Origin: Paenibacillus macquariensis
Lineage (GTDB): Bacteria; Bacillota; Bacilli; Paenibacillales; Paenibacillaceae
DNA: 64,000 bases
Reading direction: 5' to 3'
Assembly: GCF_900156375.1 (NCBI RefSeq)
Contig: NZ_FTNK01000001.1
Coordinates: 248,001 to 312,000 of the forward strand
The position numbers and the translations under genes are program-made. The notes under the pieces are model-generated. The model made no database searches. It was not told the origin of the DNA and was given only the letters and a program-made list of their open reading frames with translations. Shown here piece by piece: positions 8,991 to 18,986 of this stretch. Numbering within the stretch: position 1 is the first letter of the stretch; each line of letters begins with the position of its first letter.

Positions 8991-9821
8991 CTATTCTTCG
9001 TCTTGGGAGAAGGTAGCCTCTCCCACCTGAAAGATGCCATTCTTATAGCTATATTCGACCTCAAGTTCACCGATAAATTCATCTGGCGATATTTGTACAG
9101 CAGCCGATGCCTTTAGTGTGTTGTTCTCGATATTGTAATTAATAATATTACCAATGTACGGCTCATCGAACCAGTAATCTCTCTCGGTGCTTAACGTATC
9201 ATTAGTAAGTAGCGTCTGTTGACCATTTATAGTTATGTTAATTCCTTTACTAGTAACGGCTCCTGTGAATTGTTTCTTCATTGCTATTAAAGCATCTTCC
9301 GTCGGAATTTCAATCCCCGTATCTCCCTGTCTTACATGAAGCTCACTTATGTACACTCCCGTGCCATAACCTGTAGTCAGAATAACAGCAATTTCTTTCT
9401 TCCCATCACCATTCAAATCTACCGATATGATTTCTGGTATATACGTCGGGTTCGATACATTGTAACCATCCAAATCACGACTGAATTGATCTGTGACGAG
9501 TTGTAAATGTTCATAGCTCCCATCTTCACTTTCCTTGCCCGTGACTACTATATTACCCATTTGAGAGATCATCTTTTGTTTGGGATCGCTTATTTCAACT
9601 TCTTTTGAGTCCGCATTGTAAGATACTATTTTATTGAACGCTTCTGTAATGGTCGTCAAAGGCACCATAACTCGTCCATTTATAATTTCTGGGGGTGTCT
9701 CTGTATAACGTTCATAGCCATTAATAATTAATTTGATTGGGTTAGAAGCGAAAGCTATGACAGAAGTTCCAAGTAATACACAAGCAGCAGTGGATACAAT
9801 AACCCACTTCCTAGATTTCAA
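8991..9821 (-). CDS. Secreted stalk-domain (copper amine oxidase N-domain-like) protein
   Basis: 276 residues from the TTG at 9819-9821, chosen because AAAGGTGG lies seven bases upstream; the in-frame ATG at 9839 has no ribosome binding site. An N-terminal signal peptide (basic start, then WVIVSTAACVLLGTSVIAFA) is followed by IKLIINGYERY and NGRVMVPLTTITEAFN, the pattern of the stalk domain common in secreted Paenibacillus proteins. The rest (SVDLNGDGKKEIAVILTTGYG) resembles an FG-GAP-type repeat. Likely exported; function unknown. Confidence 0.8.
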   Translation of the reverse strand: MKSRKWVIVSTAACVLLGTSVIAFASNPIKLIINGYERYTETPPEIINGRVMVPLTTITEAFNKIVSYNADSKEVEISDPKQKMISQMGNIVVTGKESEDGSYEHLQLVTDQFSRDLDGYNVSNPTYIPEIISVDLNGDGKKEIAVILTTGYGTGVYISELHVRQGDTGIEIPTEDALIAMKKQFTGAVTSKGINITINGQQTLLTNDTLSTERDYWFDEPYIGNIINYNIENNTLKASAAVQISPDEFIGELEVEYSYKNGIFQVGEATFSQDEE

Positions 9822-10058
9822 TGATAACCCACCTTTCATGGTGTACTAAATACTCATGTCTTTATCGTATGCTCATTTTAGCAAAATTTCCAGAAAAAAG
9901 ATTGTAACTATTTCATTTAAGGATTATTTAATAGATAATGGATCTTACTTTTATCTACTACTCTTCTCTAAGGAGCTGATAAGTAGGTAACTTAGCCGAC
10001 ACCAGCTATTCATTTCACTCATAAAATGCTTTATGACATGAAAGGAGGCTGACTACAA

Positions 10059-10283
10059 GTGGAGGCATATTATAATTGCGTAAGTTGTATGAATCGTAGA
10101 GTTCGTATCCTTACCGTGGACGGAAACAGACATGAGGGTGTTATCACAGGTGTAGATAACCGGTATGTTTATTTACGAACTGATTCACCTAGAAACCAAG
10201 TACACACATCTGCCTTTTATCCAGGGAGGAATCAAATTTTAACCTTGAGTTTATTTACTTTATTAGCTATTGCATTGATATAG
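10059..10283 (+). CDS. Hypothetical small protein with an Sm-like beta segment
   Basis: 74 residues from a GTG with AAAGGAGG ten bases upstream. The middle (NRRVRILTVDGNRHEGVITG, then VDNRYVYLRT) reads as the strand pattern of LSM-like spore or coat proteins of Bacillales, and the C-terminus is hydrophobic (ILTLSLFTLLAIALI). Not assignable to a characterised family. It precedes the sensor kinase by 118 bases. Confidence 0.6.
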   Translation: MEAYYNCVSCMNRRVRILTVDGNRHEGVITGVDNRYVYLRTDSPRNQVHTSAFYPGRNQILTLSLFTLLAIALI

Positions 10284-10401
10284 CGCTATACGCTGATGGC
10301 TTCTGAAATTTATCAGAAGTCATCTTTATTAATTACTCAATTAACAGTTATAATGACTATGCATGTCTATTATCACATCATTACTATGAAAGGGATCATC
10401 G

Positions 10402-11655
10402 ATGAATCTCATAAAAGATTTACTGCTACAGCTTACACTTATCGTGCTTCCCATGTTTACATACCATACCTTCTTTGCAGAGAAATTCACAAAGGAAACG
10501 ATGGAGAAGTTAGTCATGACAGCATTGTGGGGATTGTCTGTCATCTTTTGCATGTCCTTTCCTGCAACGTATGGCCCAGGTTACCGATTAGACTTAGAAA
10601 TCATTCCTTTATTATTAGGGACATTATACAGTGGATATAGAAATGGTATATTCCTAGCGATCGTAGCCATTCTATATCGACTACTTTATTTTGGGATCGA
10701 CATAGGATTGTATGTAACGATTCTCACTATGTTATGTACTGTACCTCTATTCTTATATTCCCGAAAACCATTTAACAAAGCACCAAAAGAAAAAAAACTT
10801 AAAATTGTCGTTTTACTTTCTCTTCACTTCTCTATTGTTGGCTTTTCCATGTATTATTTATTATTAGGATTTTCACCAACATATTTAAGAATACTAATTA
10901 TCCACACCTCCTTTATTCTAGTGTTCATTTGGTTTTTTACTATTCTATATGAGTACATAAGAACGATTAGCCAAATGCGGGTAGAGGTTCAGGAATTAGG
11001 AAAGTTACAAATTATTAGGGATATCACTAGTGTGTTTGCACATGAAATTAGGAATCCTATGCAAGTGTCTCGTGGTTTCCTTCAACTTCTGGATGAGCCT
11101 GATTTATCTGATAAAAAGAAGAAATATATTGCACTATCTATCGAAGAGTTAGATCGTGCAGACGAAATAATAAATGATTTATTAATATTCGCCAAACCAA
11201 CTAACGACAATATGCACAAAGTAGATGTCGGGCTAGAATTGAACCGTATCTTAAATATCACAAAAGCGTACTCCATATCCCTTGATGTTGAGATCAAGCA
11301 TTATATTACTAATGACTGTTGGGCTTACGCTAACCCTCAAAAATTGCGTCAATGTCTAATCAATATATTGAAAAATGCTATCGAGTCTATGCCAGATGGC
11401 GGATATGTTTGGGTTACTTGTATCCGGACTGGCGATGGAAATATAGAGATTACAATTCAAGATGAAGGAATAGGCATGTCAAAAGAGCAAGTTGATCGAC
11501 TTGGAACACCCTTCTATTCACTAAAAGAAAGTGGTACTGGTCTAGGCATGATGGTAAGTTATCAAATTATCAGATCTTTTAAAGGTCAAATAAAAGTGAC
11601 AAGTGAAAAAGAAGAGGGCACAGCCTTTTGTATCCTTTTACCTGTTGTACCCTAA
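10402..11655 (+). CDS. Orphan membrane sensor histidine kinase, KinB/5TM type
   Basis: 417 residues. The N-terminal 190 residues hold five to six membrane segments with little outside loop, as in the 5TMR sensors of KinB. The dimerisation box FAHEIRNPMQ (about 213-222) has the phospho-histidine; the ATPase core shows N (LINILKNAIE), G1 (DEGIGM) and G2 (GTGLGMM) boxes. No response regulator is next to it, as for sporulation phosphorelay kinases, so an input into Spo0F/Spo0A is plausible but inferred. AAAGGG precedes the ATG. Confidence 0.88.
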   Translation: MNLIKDLLLQLTLIVLPMFTYHTFFAEKFTKETMEKLVMTALWGLSVIFCMSFPATYGPGYRLDLEIIPLLLGTLYSGYRNGIFLAIVAILYRLLYFGIDIGLYVTILTMLCTVPLFLYSRKPFNKAPKEKKLKIVVLLSLHFSIVGFSMYYLLLGFSPTYLRILIIHTSFILVFIWFFTILYEYIRTISQMRVEVQELGKLQIIRDITSVFAHEIRNPMQVSRGFLQLLDEPDLSDKKKKYIALSIEELDRADEIINDLLIFAKPTNDNMHKVDVGLELNRILNITKAYSISLDVEIKHYITNDCWAYANPQKLRQCLINILKNAIESMPDGGYVWVTCIRTGDGNIEITIQDEGIGMSKEQVDRLGTPFYSLKESGTGLGMMVSYQIIRSFKGQIKVTSEKEEGTAFCILLPVVP

Positions 11656-11705
11656 TACTTATTCTTAGATAACAACCTACATTAGAAATAAATATACAAA
11701 CACAT

Positions 11706-11744
11706 AAGCCTGGTAGAAACTATTCAACAGTTTCTACCAGGCTT
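11706..11744. terminator. Bidirectional terminator between kinase and sugar importer
   Basis: A 16-bp perfect stem (AAGCCTGGTAGAAACT with its complement) and a 7-base loop between two convergent genes. The flanks are A/T-rich on both sides but without a long T-run. Confidence 0.8.
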
Positions 11745-11763
11745 TATCCTTGCCGTTACACCT

Positions 11764-12657
11764 CTAACCTTTTATAGCCCCAACCATAATGCCTTTTTCA
11801 AAATACTTGGATACAATCGGATAAAAGACCAGTACCGGAACACTGGATACGACGACAACCGCGTATTTGATCGATTGCTTAAGTGCGTTGACTTCACCTT
11901 GGTTGCTGTTCATGATCGCTTGGTTCGCCGCATCACCCATTTGGTTCTGAACGAGGATTTCCCTCAAAATCAGTTGAAGTGGGAACAATTCACGCTCAGA
12001 TAGGTAAATCATCGCATCAAAATAACCGTTCCATCTGCCAACGCCGTAGAACATCATCATTACAGCGATAATCGGCGTGGAAAGCGGGAGAACAACCTTG
12101 ATCAGCAATTGCATGTCGGTCGCTCCGTCAATAAAAGCACTTTCCTCAAGCTCCTGTGGAATATTCTGTTGGAAGTAGGTACGCATAATAATCATGTTGT
12201 ACACACTGACCGCACCCGGAAGTATCATAACCCACATGGTGTTAACAATCCCGAGTTGCTGGTTAACCAAATACGACGGAATCAGGCCCCCGGAGAAAAA
12301 CATCGTGAAGGTAAACAACATCGTAATGACGTTACGCCCTCTAAAATCCCTACGGGATAACGGATACGCAGCAAGCGTAGTCATAATCACGTTGACGGCT
12401 GTCCCCAGCACAGTGTAAATAATGGCATTCTTGAAGCCCATCCATATATCTTGGTTTTCAAACACCCGCTTATAACCTTCTAATGTAAAGCCTCTAGGCC
12501 AAAGTAATAATATATTATCGAAGATTTGCCGGGGGTCACTGAGTGATGCAAACACAACAAATAATAATGGATACAAAATAATCAGCGTAAAGACCCCAAC
12601 CAATACAATATTTAGCCAATTAAAGATTTTATCACTTCTAGATAATTGTAAATGCAT
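11764..12657 (-). CDS. Carbohydrate ABC transporter permease, LplC/MalG type
   Basis: 297 residues with six membrane segments. The EAA loop is visible as EELEESAFIDGATDMQLLIKVVLPLSTP (split here as EELEESAFIDGA then DMQLLIKVVLPLS), which docks the ATPase. The gene order permease-permease-binding protein and the long N-terminal periplasmic region match LplABC/YtcP importers, which lack their own ATPase and share MsmX-like ATPases. Substrate inferred from the GH92 neighbour to be a mannose-rich oligosaccharide. It ends the operon before the terminator. Confidence 0.88.
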   Translation of the reverse strand: MHLQLSRSDKIFNWLNIVLVGVFTLIILYPLLFVVFASLSDPRQIFDNILLLWPRGFTLEGYKRVFENQDIWMGFKNAIIYTVLGTAVNVIMTTLAAYPLSRRDFRGRNVITMLFTFTMFFSGGLIPSYLVNQQLGIVNTMWVMILPGAVSVYNMIIMRTYFQQNIPQELEESAFIDGATDMQLLIKVVLPLSTPIIAVMMMFYGVGRWNGYFDAMIYLSERELFPLQLILREILVQNQMGDAANQAIMNSNQGEVNALKQSIKYAVVVVSSVPVLVFYPIVSKYFEKGIMVGAIKG

Positions 12658-12669
12658 ATTTGTCCCTCC

Positions 12670-13605
12670 CTACCACAGGCTTGTCTCACTGAATTTCTGG
12701 GCGAATTTATTCACTACGTACAGTACAATAAAATTAATCAAATTATTAAATAGGCCAACAGCAGCGGAGAAGCTATATTCCGCATTCACAATACCGGATT
12801 TATACATATATGTTGATAAAACCTCGGATGTAGCAAGGTTTGCATCATTCTGCATCAACAATACCTTTTCGAATCCTACAGACATGACAGAACCCGTCGC
12901 TAGGATGGTACAAATCATAATGGTCGGCATGATCGCCGGAATGGTGATGTTACGAATGCACTGCATCCGGGATGCACCTTCAAGATAAGCCGCTTCATAT
13001 TGGTCCTGTGGAATGCCGGACATCGCAGCCGTATAGATCAAGGTCCCCCATCCGACTGCTTGCCAGATACCAGACCAGACAAAGACGTGAGGGAACAACT
13101 TGGAATTTCCGATAAAATCAATCGGCGTACCTCCGAAATACTCGATTACAGAATTGATAACTCCATCAACCGGAGACGTAAAGAACGTCACCATACCAAC
13201 AATGATAACTACCGAAATAAAATTAGGAATATAAGAAATGGTTTGTACAATAGACTTATACTTCTTATTGCGAAGTTCGTTATACATGAGTGCCAATATG
13301 ATCGGAAGAGGTACTCCAACCAGAAGACTGTATATACTGATTCGCAGCGTGTTAATGATCACGTCCCAGAAATAAAAGGCGTTAAAGAAACGCTCAAAAT
13401 GTGAGAATCCCGCCCAAGGACTACTCAATATCCCAAATGCTGGAGAGTAATCTTTAAAAGCAATAATAATCCCATACATCGGGATGTAATTCCATATAAT
13501 CAAAGAGGTTAGCGGCAGTAGCATCATGATGTATAGCCACTTTTGCTTCAGAAAAGATTTACGTTTCGACTTGAGAAGATGCTTCTTGTGAACTGAAGAT
13601 TCCAT
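12670..13605 (-). CDS. Carbohydrate ABC transporter permease, LplB type
   Basis: 311 residues, six membrane segments, with the EAA-loop sequence YEAAYLEGASRMQCIRNITI around residue 206-225. The basic leader (KKHLLKSKRKSFLKQKW) is typical for this subfamily. It lies 12 bases upstream of the second permease and 60 bases downstream of the binding-protein gene, all in one operon. Confidence 0.88.
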   Translation of the reverse strand: MESSVHKKHLLKSKRKSFLKQKWLYIMMLLPLTSLIIWNYIPMYGIIIAFKDYSPAFGILSSPWAGFSHFERFFNAFYFWDVIINTLRISIYSLLVGVPLPIILALMYNELRNKKYKSIVQTISYIPNFISVVIIVGMVTFFTSPVDGVINSVIEYFGGTPIDFIGNSKLFPHVFVWSGIWQAVGWGTLIYTAAMSGIPQDQYEAAYLEGASRMQCIRNITIPAIMPTIMICTILATGSVMSVGFEKVLLMQNDANLATSEVLSTYMYKSGIVNAEYSFSAAVGLFNNLINFIVLYVVNKFAQKFSETSLW

Positions 13606-13665
13606 GGTTTTCCCCTCTCCTTAAAGTGTTAGGGAGAATTCCGAAGAATCTCCCCAACAAAGCCT

Positions 13666-15255
13666 TTAGCTTTCTTTATAACGTTTGTATTGCGCTTGTT
13701 TTATCTCCAAGTATTTATCCGAACCCATTTTTTTCAACTGAGCAATATAGTTATCCCATTCTTTGTCGATATCCTTACTGCCTTGAACAAACTCCACACG
13801 CATCTGGCCGATATAATTACCTACATCTGCAATAACAGAAGAAGATTCGTTCGCTTCCTTAATCGTTGCAGGGAGATCTGGCAACATCACACTCGGCAGC
13901 GTTGTTTCGGTCAAATCACTATATACTGGCGTATCCTGACGTCCAGCCGCCGCTCTAACTTCCGGTGAAAGCTCGATATATGGGAAATATCCACCATACA
14001 CGTTATCGACATATTGAAATGCACCCAGACCGATTCCATCTTTGTATTTCAAGATATCATCGATGTAGACTTTCTTACCATCTTCCACATTGTAGGTGAC
14101 GCCTTCTTTACCAAGATAGCCGAATTCACTGCCTTCTTCACTGTAGAAATAGTCCACCCATTTCAGAATCGCGGCAGGATTTTTCGCATCTTTCGTTATA
14201 ACAAGACTTGATCCCCCTGCTACCTGGGAACTGGTCAACGAAGCCGTATCTCCATTAGGACCAGCAAGCACGTTAATCGCTACAAAGTCACCCTTCACGC
14301 TCTCGCCGATATAATCTGGAGCAGCCCAGTTCCATGCACCAACCGTATCTTTAGCAGCATCCGCTGTCCATTTGTCATAATCTACACCGCTGAAGGCCTG
14401 CTTGTTGATCGCACCACTCTTATACAACCGGTTCTCATACTTCAGAATTTCCTTATACTCATCAGATGTAATCGTAAGCTGAATCTCATCGTTGTCATCC
14501 ACATAAATAAAATCACCTACAGCCTTCCGTCCACCGTTACCAATGCCGAAAGATCCCATCATCATCTGTTCGAAAGTCCAGCCAACTGAACCGCTCGGCA
14601 TATACCACCCCTGCTCATCATTAATACCATTACCATTCGGGTCTTTGGTGACAAATGCTGTAAGTGCTTTTTCCAGTTCGTCCGTCGTTTTCGGAACCTC
14701 CATGCCAAGATTATCTAGCCACTTCTTGTTAATATACAAGCGAATCGTACGGTTTCCTTCCGGATATGGATCTATGTAAGGGCTTGCATAAATATGACCA
14801 TCCGCACTCGTCAGCCCTTTTCGAACGTCCTCGTTCTCATCCAGATATTTTTGCAGATTTGGCGCATTCTCCTTAATCAAATCTTCCAAAGGAATAAACA
14901 TTCCTTGCTGTCCGTATTTCAGTAGATCACCGTTACTCCAATCGACTTGATAGAAAGCATCAGGCAGCGTGCTTCTAGTCAGTATCACATTTTTCTTTTC
15001 TCCAATATCACTAAGCTCTTCCCAGTTCACTTTTATTCCTGACATCTTTTCGTATTCTTTCCACATCCACAAATCCTTTGACGCAGGTCTTAGGTTCGTC
15101 CAACTTGGTCTTAAGAGTGAAATTTCGTTCGTGTTCGCAGATTCATCAGCACCAGCCCCTTTGGACTTCCCTGATTCTCCTCCACATGCTGTCACAAGCA
15201 GAGCCGAAACCAGCAACAATGACATTACAGCTCTTTCTTTTTTAGAATGTAACAC
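13666..15255 (-). CDS. Extracellular solute-binding lipoprotein, LplA type
   Basis: 529 residues. Lipobox LVTAC (cysteine at about 24) after a short signal peptide, then a GGESGKSKG linker. The length and segments such as NGNGINDEQGW and GWTFEQMMMGSFG fit the family 1 large binding proteins that deliver oligosaccharides to LplB/LplC permeases. First gene of the importer operon; its promoter region contains a palindrome also found before the regulator gene. Confidence 0.9.
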   Translation of the reverse strand: MLHSKKERAVMSLLLVSALLVTACGGESGKSKGAGADESANTNEISLLRPSWTNLRPASKDLWMWKEYEKMSGIKVNWEELSDIGEKKNVILTRSTLPDAFYQVDWSNGDLLKYGQQGMFIPLEDLIKENAPNLQKYLDENEDVRKGLTSADGHIYASPYIDPYPEGNRTIRLYINKKWLDNLGMEVPKTTDELEKALTAFVTKDPNGNGINDEQGWYMPSGSVGWTFEQMMMGSFGIGNGGRKAVGDFIYVDDNDEIQLTITSDEYKEILKYENRLYKSGAINKQAFSGVDYDKWTADAAKDTVGAWNWAAPDYIGESVKGDFVAINVLAGPNGDTASLTSSQVAGGSSLVITKDAKNPAAILKWVDYFYSEEGSEFGYLGKEGVTYNVEDGKKVYIDDILKYKDGIGLGAFQYVDNVYGGYFPYIELSPEVRAAAGRQDTPVYSDLTETTLPSVMLPDLPATIKEANESSSVIADVGNYIGQMRVEFVQGSKDIDKEWDNYIAQLKKMGSDKYLEIKQAQYKRYKES

Positions 15256-15274
15256 TCCATCAGCCCCTTAATAT

Positions 15275-15332
15275 TTGATATATCAACTTTGACTATGAAA
15301 TCCATTCTATGACATACCAACTATTTTGTCTA
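15275..15332 (-). promoter_or_regulatory. Promoter and operator of the sugar importer operon
   Basis: On the minus strand there is a -35 TAGACA (15327-15332), a 17-base spacer and a -10 TAGAAT (15304-15309), each one base from consensus. Downstream sits a perfect 12-bp palindrome TTGATATATCAA (15275-15286), 20 bases before the start codon and probably inside the 5' UTR. A near match to a CcpA cre site (TGTAAGCGCT followed by an off-by-one right half) overlaps the -35. Substrate induction plus catabolite repression is the inferred logic. Confidence 0.6.
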
Positions 15333-15576
15333 GCGCTTACATTAATTATTTTCAAGGTAATTTAGTAACCATTATATTTAAAACCTCCTAGGACCTTTAC
15401 TCATAAGGAGTTAACAGATTTCACTAGTGACAGGCTATGAACACTAGACAGAACTTTCGATTCGGTCAATTTCCCCAATGTTTTGCTAGATATTTCTTTT
15501 CTATTGCTGAAACGTCTATCCTATCGTATATTCAACATAAGAACCTTAATTTCAAACAAGAGGCTACCATATAAAT

Positions 15577-15607
15577 TTGACATAAGCAGTATAATGATGA
15601 TATATCA
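15577..15607 (+). promoter_or_regulatory. Promoter and operator of the GntR-type regulator
   Basis: TTGACA (15577-15582) is followed after 17-18 bases by an AT-rich -10 region that coincides with TGATATATCA (15598-15607), the core of the palindrome found before the importer operon. Binding there would cover the promoter, so autorepression is expected. The -10 itself is poor. Confidence 0.55.
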
Positions 15608-15629
15608 AATTAAGCAGGGAGATATATAA

Positions 15630-16724
15630 ATGGGACAAATTCCACTATACCAAAATATCGTAAACGATTTAAAAGCTAAAATTGAATCAGGGAAGTTGAA
15701 AAGTGGAGATCAACTTCCAACCGAAGCTGATCTTTCAAAGCAATATAACGTTAGCCGGATCACGTCGAAGCGGGCATTGACAGAATTGGAAAACTCAAAT
15801 CTGATCTATCGGATACAGGGAAAAGGAAGCTTCGTAAATTCAAACTATGCCTCCACCCGCTCTTCGTCCAAAGAACACAAGGATATTTTGTTAATTTTGC
15901 CGTTCACCCACAATCCTGGGCTTGGGGATTACGAGAAAGGCATTAACGAATATCTTACGAATACCGACTATACGTTAAACATTCAGTCCAATACTATTGT
16001 AGAAGAACGAAAGCTATTGAAGGCAGCTCTTCATAGTACCAACTCTGGTGTAATCTTCTACCCGGTAAGCAGCATTTGCGATCTTGGTATTCTATATCAA
16101 TATCATCTGTCCAATTTCCCATTAGTGACGATAGATAAATGTATTGAAGGAATCCCTTTCCAATCCGTTACCTCTGATAACATTGACGGTGGTTATCAAG
16201 CCTGCAAGCATCTGATTGAGAATAATCATAAGAAAATCGCCTTTTTCTCATCCTTGAAGGTAGAGAATTCTTCGTCCATTCGGGGACGATATTTCGGCTA
16301 CCTAAAGGCGCTACATGACAACAACTTGATCGATTACAGCGTGAATGACTTAACTGACCAGTATTTGACCCATGACCACACTAACCGGAAAGAATACTAT
16401 ACCAAATTCATACAATCCGCTATGGAGGAAGGAATCACAGGGATTGTTACAGAGAATGACTTAACCGCCATCGAAATCATTCAGATTTCCAAGGAATTGG
16501 GTCTGTCCGTGCCAGATGACTTATCCATTGTGGGATTTGATAACATTAACCTTGCCAGCTTCATAGAACCTAAGCTGACAACGATGTCACAGGACTTTTG
16601 CCAGATGGGATATCTGGCTGCCCAAAACCTTATCCACTTAATCGAAAGTCCTCAGGACTCTTTGCAAGAAAACATTGTAGTCCCCGTTCAGCTCATAGAA
16701 CGTCAGACTGTAAAGAAACTTTAG
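15630..16724 (+). CDS. GntR/LacI hybrid transcriptional repressor, AraR-like
   Basis: 364 residues. The N-terminal 70 residues are a GntR winged helix (LPTEADLSKQYNVSRITSKRALTELE), joined to a LacI-type periplasmic-binding fold (ILPFTHNP..., GGYQACKHLIENNHKKIAFF, VPDDLSIVGFDNINLASF). This is the AraR architecture: sugar binding releases DNA. Start ATG has GGGAGATATATA upstream. It is divergent from the importer and probably cotranscribed with the GH92 gene 39 bases downstream, which points to a mannose-type oligosaccharide as effector. Confidence 0.88.
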   Translation: MGQIPLYQNIVNDLKAKIESGKLKSGDQLPTEADLSKQYNVSRITSKRALTELENSNLIYRIQGKGSFVNSNYASTRSSSKEHKDILLILPFTHNPGLGDYEKGINEYLTNTDYTLNIQSNTIVEERKLLKAALHSTNSGVIFYPVSSICDLGILYQYHLSNFPLVTIDKCIEGIPFQSVTSDNIDGGYQACKHLIENNHKKIAFFSSLKVENSSSIRGRYFGYLKALHDNNLIDYSVNDLTDQYLTHDHTNRKEYYTKFIQSAMEEGITGIVTENDLTAIEIIQISKELGLSVPDDLSIVGFDNINLASFIEPKLTTMSQDFCQMGYLAAQNLIHLIESPQDSLQENIVVPVQLIERQTVKKL

Positions 16725-16763
16725 CACTTATTATTTCTGCATAATAAAGGAGACTGACTCTGC

Positions 16764-18962
16764 ATGCTACATTACGTCGACACACGCCAAGGTACAAATA
16801 ACAAACACTCTTATTCCAACGGGAATACACTCCCGTACACAGGGGTTCCCTTTGGTATGAATCACTTTGTCGTACAGACAAATGATGAGGGGAGCTGGTT
16901 CTTCAATCCGAATGACCGCATCTTTCAAGGAATTCGTCTGACGCACCAACCGAGTCCATGGATGGGAGATTTCGCCCACTTCCTCATGACACCTATCGCA
17001 GATGACAAAATCAGAGGATCCGTCTTTTCCTGCCAAAGTTCATACCGGCCCGAAGAAGCGATATTTAAACCTCATTACGTTAAAGTGAAGCAACAACGTT
17101 ACAACATTACAACCGAACTCGTTCCAAGCTGTTACGGAGCATCTCTGCGCATCAAATACAATGGAGCCCAACAGGCAGGTTTCGTATTAAATGCAAAGAA
17201 GAAGAGCGAATTCCATCTGGATGCGGTAAATCGTACAATTACTGGATATGTCAGCAATTTCTCGGGTAGTCACGACGATGGATTCCGAATGTACGTGGCT
17301 ATGACCTTCAACAAGGACATCGACCTTGCGCATTCCGGTCATTATAATGCTGAAGGGAATTTAACCAATGTAAGTACACTACGTGGTGAGGATCAGCATG
17401 CGGTCATTCGATTTGTGGACTGTGAGAAGGGGACGCTCGAAGTTAGACTGGCTACCTCATTTATCAGCATCGAGCAAGCGCAGCTCAATCTACAGCGGGA
17501 TACGATTACAACCTTCGATGAGTTGAAAGAACAAGCCGCACATTCTTGGAATCATTATCTGAACAAAATCCAAGTCACACACTCGAACGAGGAATATTTA
17601 CGGACATTCTATACATGCTTGTATCGCATGTTCCTATTCCCTCAGAAGTTCTACGAGCTAGATGTCAATATGAATCCGGTCCATTACGATACGACAGCTA
17701 GATCTGTAAAGGAAGGTATTCTTTATACCAATAACGGATTCTGGGATACATACAAAACCGTATATCCTCTGTACTCCATCATTGCACCTAAAGAGTATGA
17801 AGAGATGCTCGAGGGCTTTATGAATTCCTACCGAGAAACTGGATTCTTGCCAAAATGGTTATCCCCGGATGAGCGCGGACTCATGCCAGGTACGCTCATT
17901 GACGCTGTTATTGCCGATGCTGCAACGAAAGGAATCGGACAACACCTGATGCCTGAACTACTTGAAGCGATGTTGACAGCAGCCACGACGCAAAGTGAAA
18001 AGAACTGCTACGGCCGTCAGGGAACACTGGATTACATCAAATATGGTTATGTTCCAAGCAGCTATCACGAGAGCGTTAATCATACCCTAGACTACGCTTA
18101 TAGTGATTACTGTATTAGCCGCGTGGCTGAAGTATTAGGAAACAAAGAGATAGAAGATAATTATAAACAAAGTGCCTTGAATTACCGGAACATTTTTGAC
18201 CCCGAGACCGGATTCATGCGGGCGAAGGATCAAAATGGGCATTTCCGTCCAAACTTCAACGATACGAGCTGGGGACTTGATTATGCCGAAGGTAGCGCAT
18301 GGCAGACTAGCTTTGCCGTATTTCAGGATTTCGAAGGTTTAATCGAAGCTTATGGATCCAAGGAACAATTCTTTAACAAAATAACCGATTTGTGCAACAA
18401 AGCACCGGATTTCGATGTATTAGGCTATGGATTTGAAATTCATGAGATGAGCGAAATGGCCGCTGTCGACTTCGGACAGGTTGCCATTTCAAACCAACCG
18501 AGCTTCCACATTCCGTATCTGTTCAATTATGTCGGACAGCCAGCATCATCCCAGGTTGTAATCAAACAAATACTAACCAACCTGTTCAACAGTGGTTTTG
18601 ACGGATTCCCTGGCGACGAAGACAATGGCAGCATGTCGGGATGGTATGTATTTAGCTCCATGGGCTTCTACCCTGTATGCCCGGGCAGCAAAGAATATGT
18701 ACTTGGCATCCCTCTGTTCGACAGTGTTTCAATTGAACTGCCAAATGGACAACATATGGAGATTCATACTGAGAACAATAACACGCAGTCCAATTTCGTT
18801 GCTAACGTCACATTGGAGAACGAGGAATATACCAAATTGTATATTACGCATGAGGATATTATGGAAGGAAAATCCTTGGATTTCCGTCTAGGACTAGCTC
18901 CAACATACCGTACTTACGGCCCGGAAGAGCTTCCTTTCTCGATATCGAAGAGTAATGGTTAA
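16764..18962 (+). CDS. Glycoside hydrolase family 92 alpha-mannosidase, cytoplasmic
   Basis: 732 residues without signal peptide, so it acts in the cytoplasm on imported sugars. GH92 segments seen: GNTLPYTGVPFGM near the N-terminus, GFWDTYKTVYPLY (about 330), EIHEMSEMA (about 558), NQPSFHIPYLFNY (about 578), and GFPGDEDNGSMSGWYV (about 612). GH92 enzymes are calcium-dependent inverting exo-alpha-mannosidases. The second acidic/His cluster often reads NEPSHHIPYLYN; here it is NQPSFHIPYLFN, so E is replaced by Q and the first H by F, which may alter specificity. AAAGGAG precedes the start region. Confidence 0.9.
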   Translation: MLHYVDTRQGTNNKHSYSNGNTLPYTGVPFGMNHFVVQTNDEGSWFFNPNDRIFQGIRLTHQPSPWMGDFAHFLMTPIADDKIRGSVFSCQSSYRPEEAIFKPHYVKVKQQRYNITTELVPSCYGASLRIKYNGAQQAGFVLNAKKKSEFHLDAVNRTITGYVSNFSGSHDDGFRMYVAMTFNKDIDLAHSGHYNAEGNLTNVSTLRGEDQHAVIRFVDCEKGTLEVRLATSFISIEQAQLNLQRDTITTFDELKEQAAHSWNHYLNKIQVTHSNEEYLRTFYTCLYRMFLFPQKFYELDVNMNPVHYDTTARSVKEGILYTNNGFWDTYKTVYPLYSIIAPKEYEEMLEGFMNSYRETGFLPKWLSPDERGLMPGTLIDAVIADAATKGIGQHLMPELLEAMLTAATTQSEKNCYGRQGTLDYIKYGYVPSSYHESVNHTLDYAYSDYCISRVAEVLGNKEIEDNYKQSALNYRNIFDPETGFMRAKDQNGHFRPNFNDTSWGLDYAEGSAWQTSFAVFQDFEGLIEAYGSKEQFFNKITDLCNKAPDFDVLGYGFEIHEMSEMAAVDFGQVAISNQPSFHIPYLFNYVGQPASSQVVIKQILTNLFNSGFDGFPGDEDNGSMSGWYVFSSMGFYPVCPGSKEYVLGIPLFDSVSIELPNGQHMEIHTENNNTQSNFVANVTLENEEYTKLYITHEDIMEGKSLDFRLGLAPTYRTYGPEELPFSISKSNG

Positions 18963-18986
18963 TTCAGTATCAGCTTTATCAGGTAA

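Noticed and set aside
10296..10640. 114-codon ORF overlapping the kinase start
   Set aside because: Overlaps the sensor kinase in another frame and lacks a ribosome binding site.
16767..17036. Two minus-strand ORFs at the GH92 gene start
   Set aside because: Antisense frames inside a gene with clear GH92 motifs.
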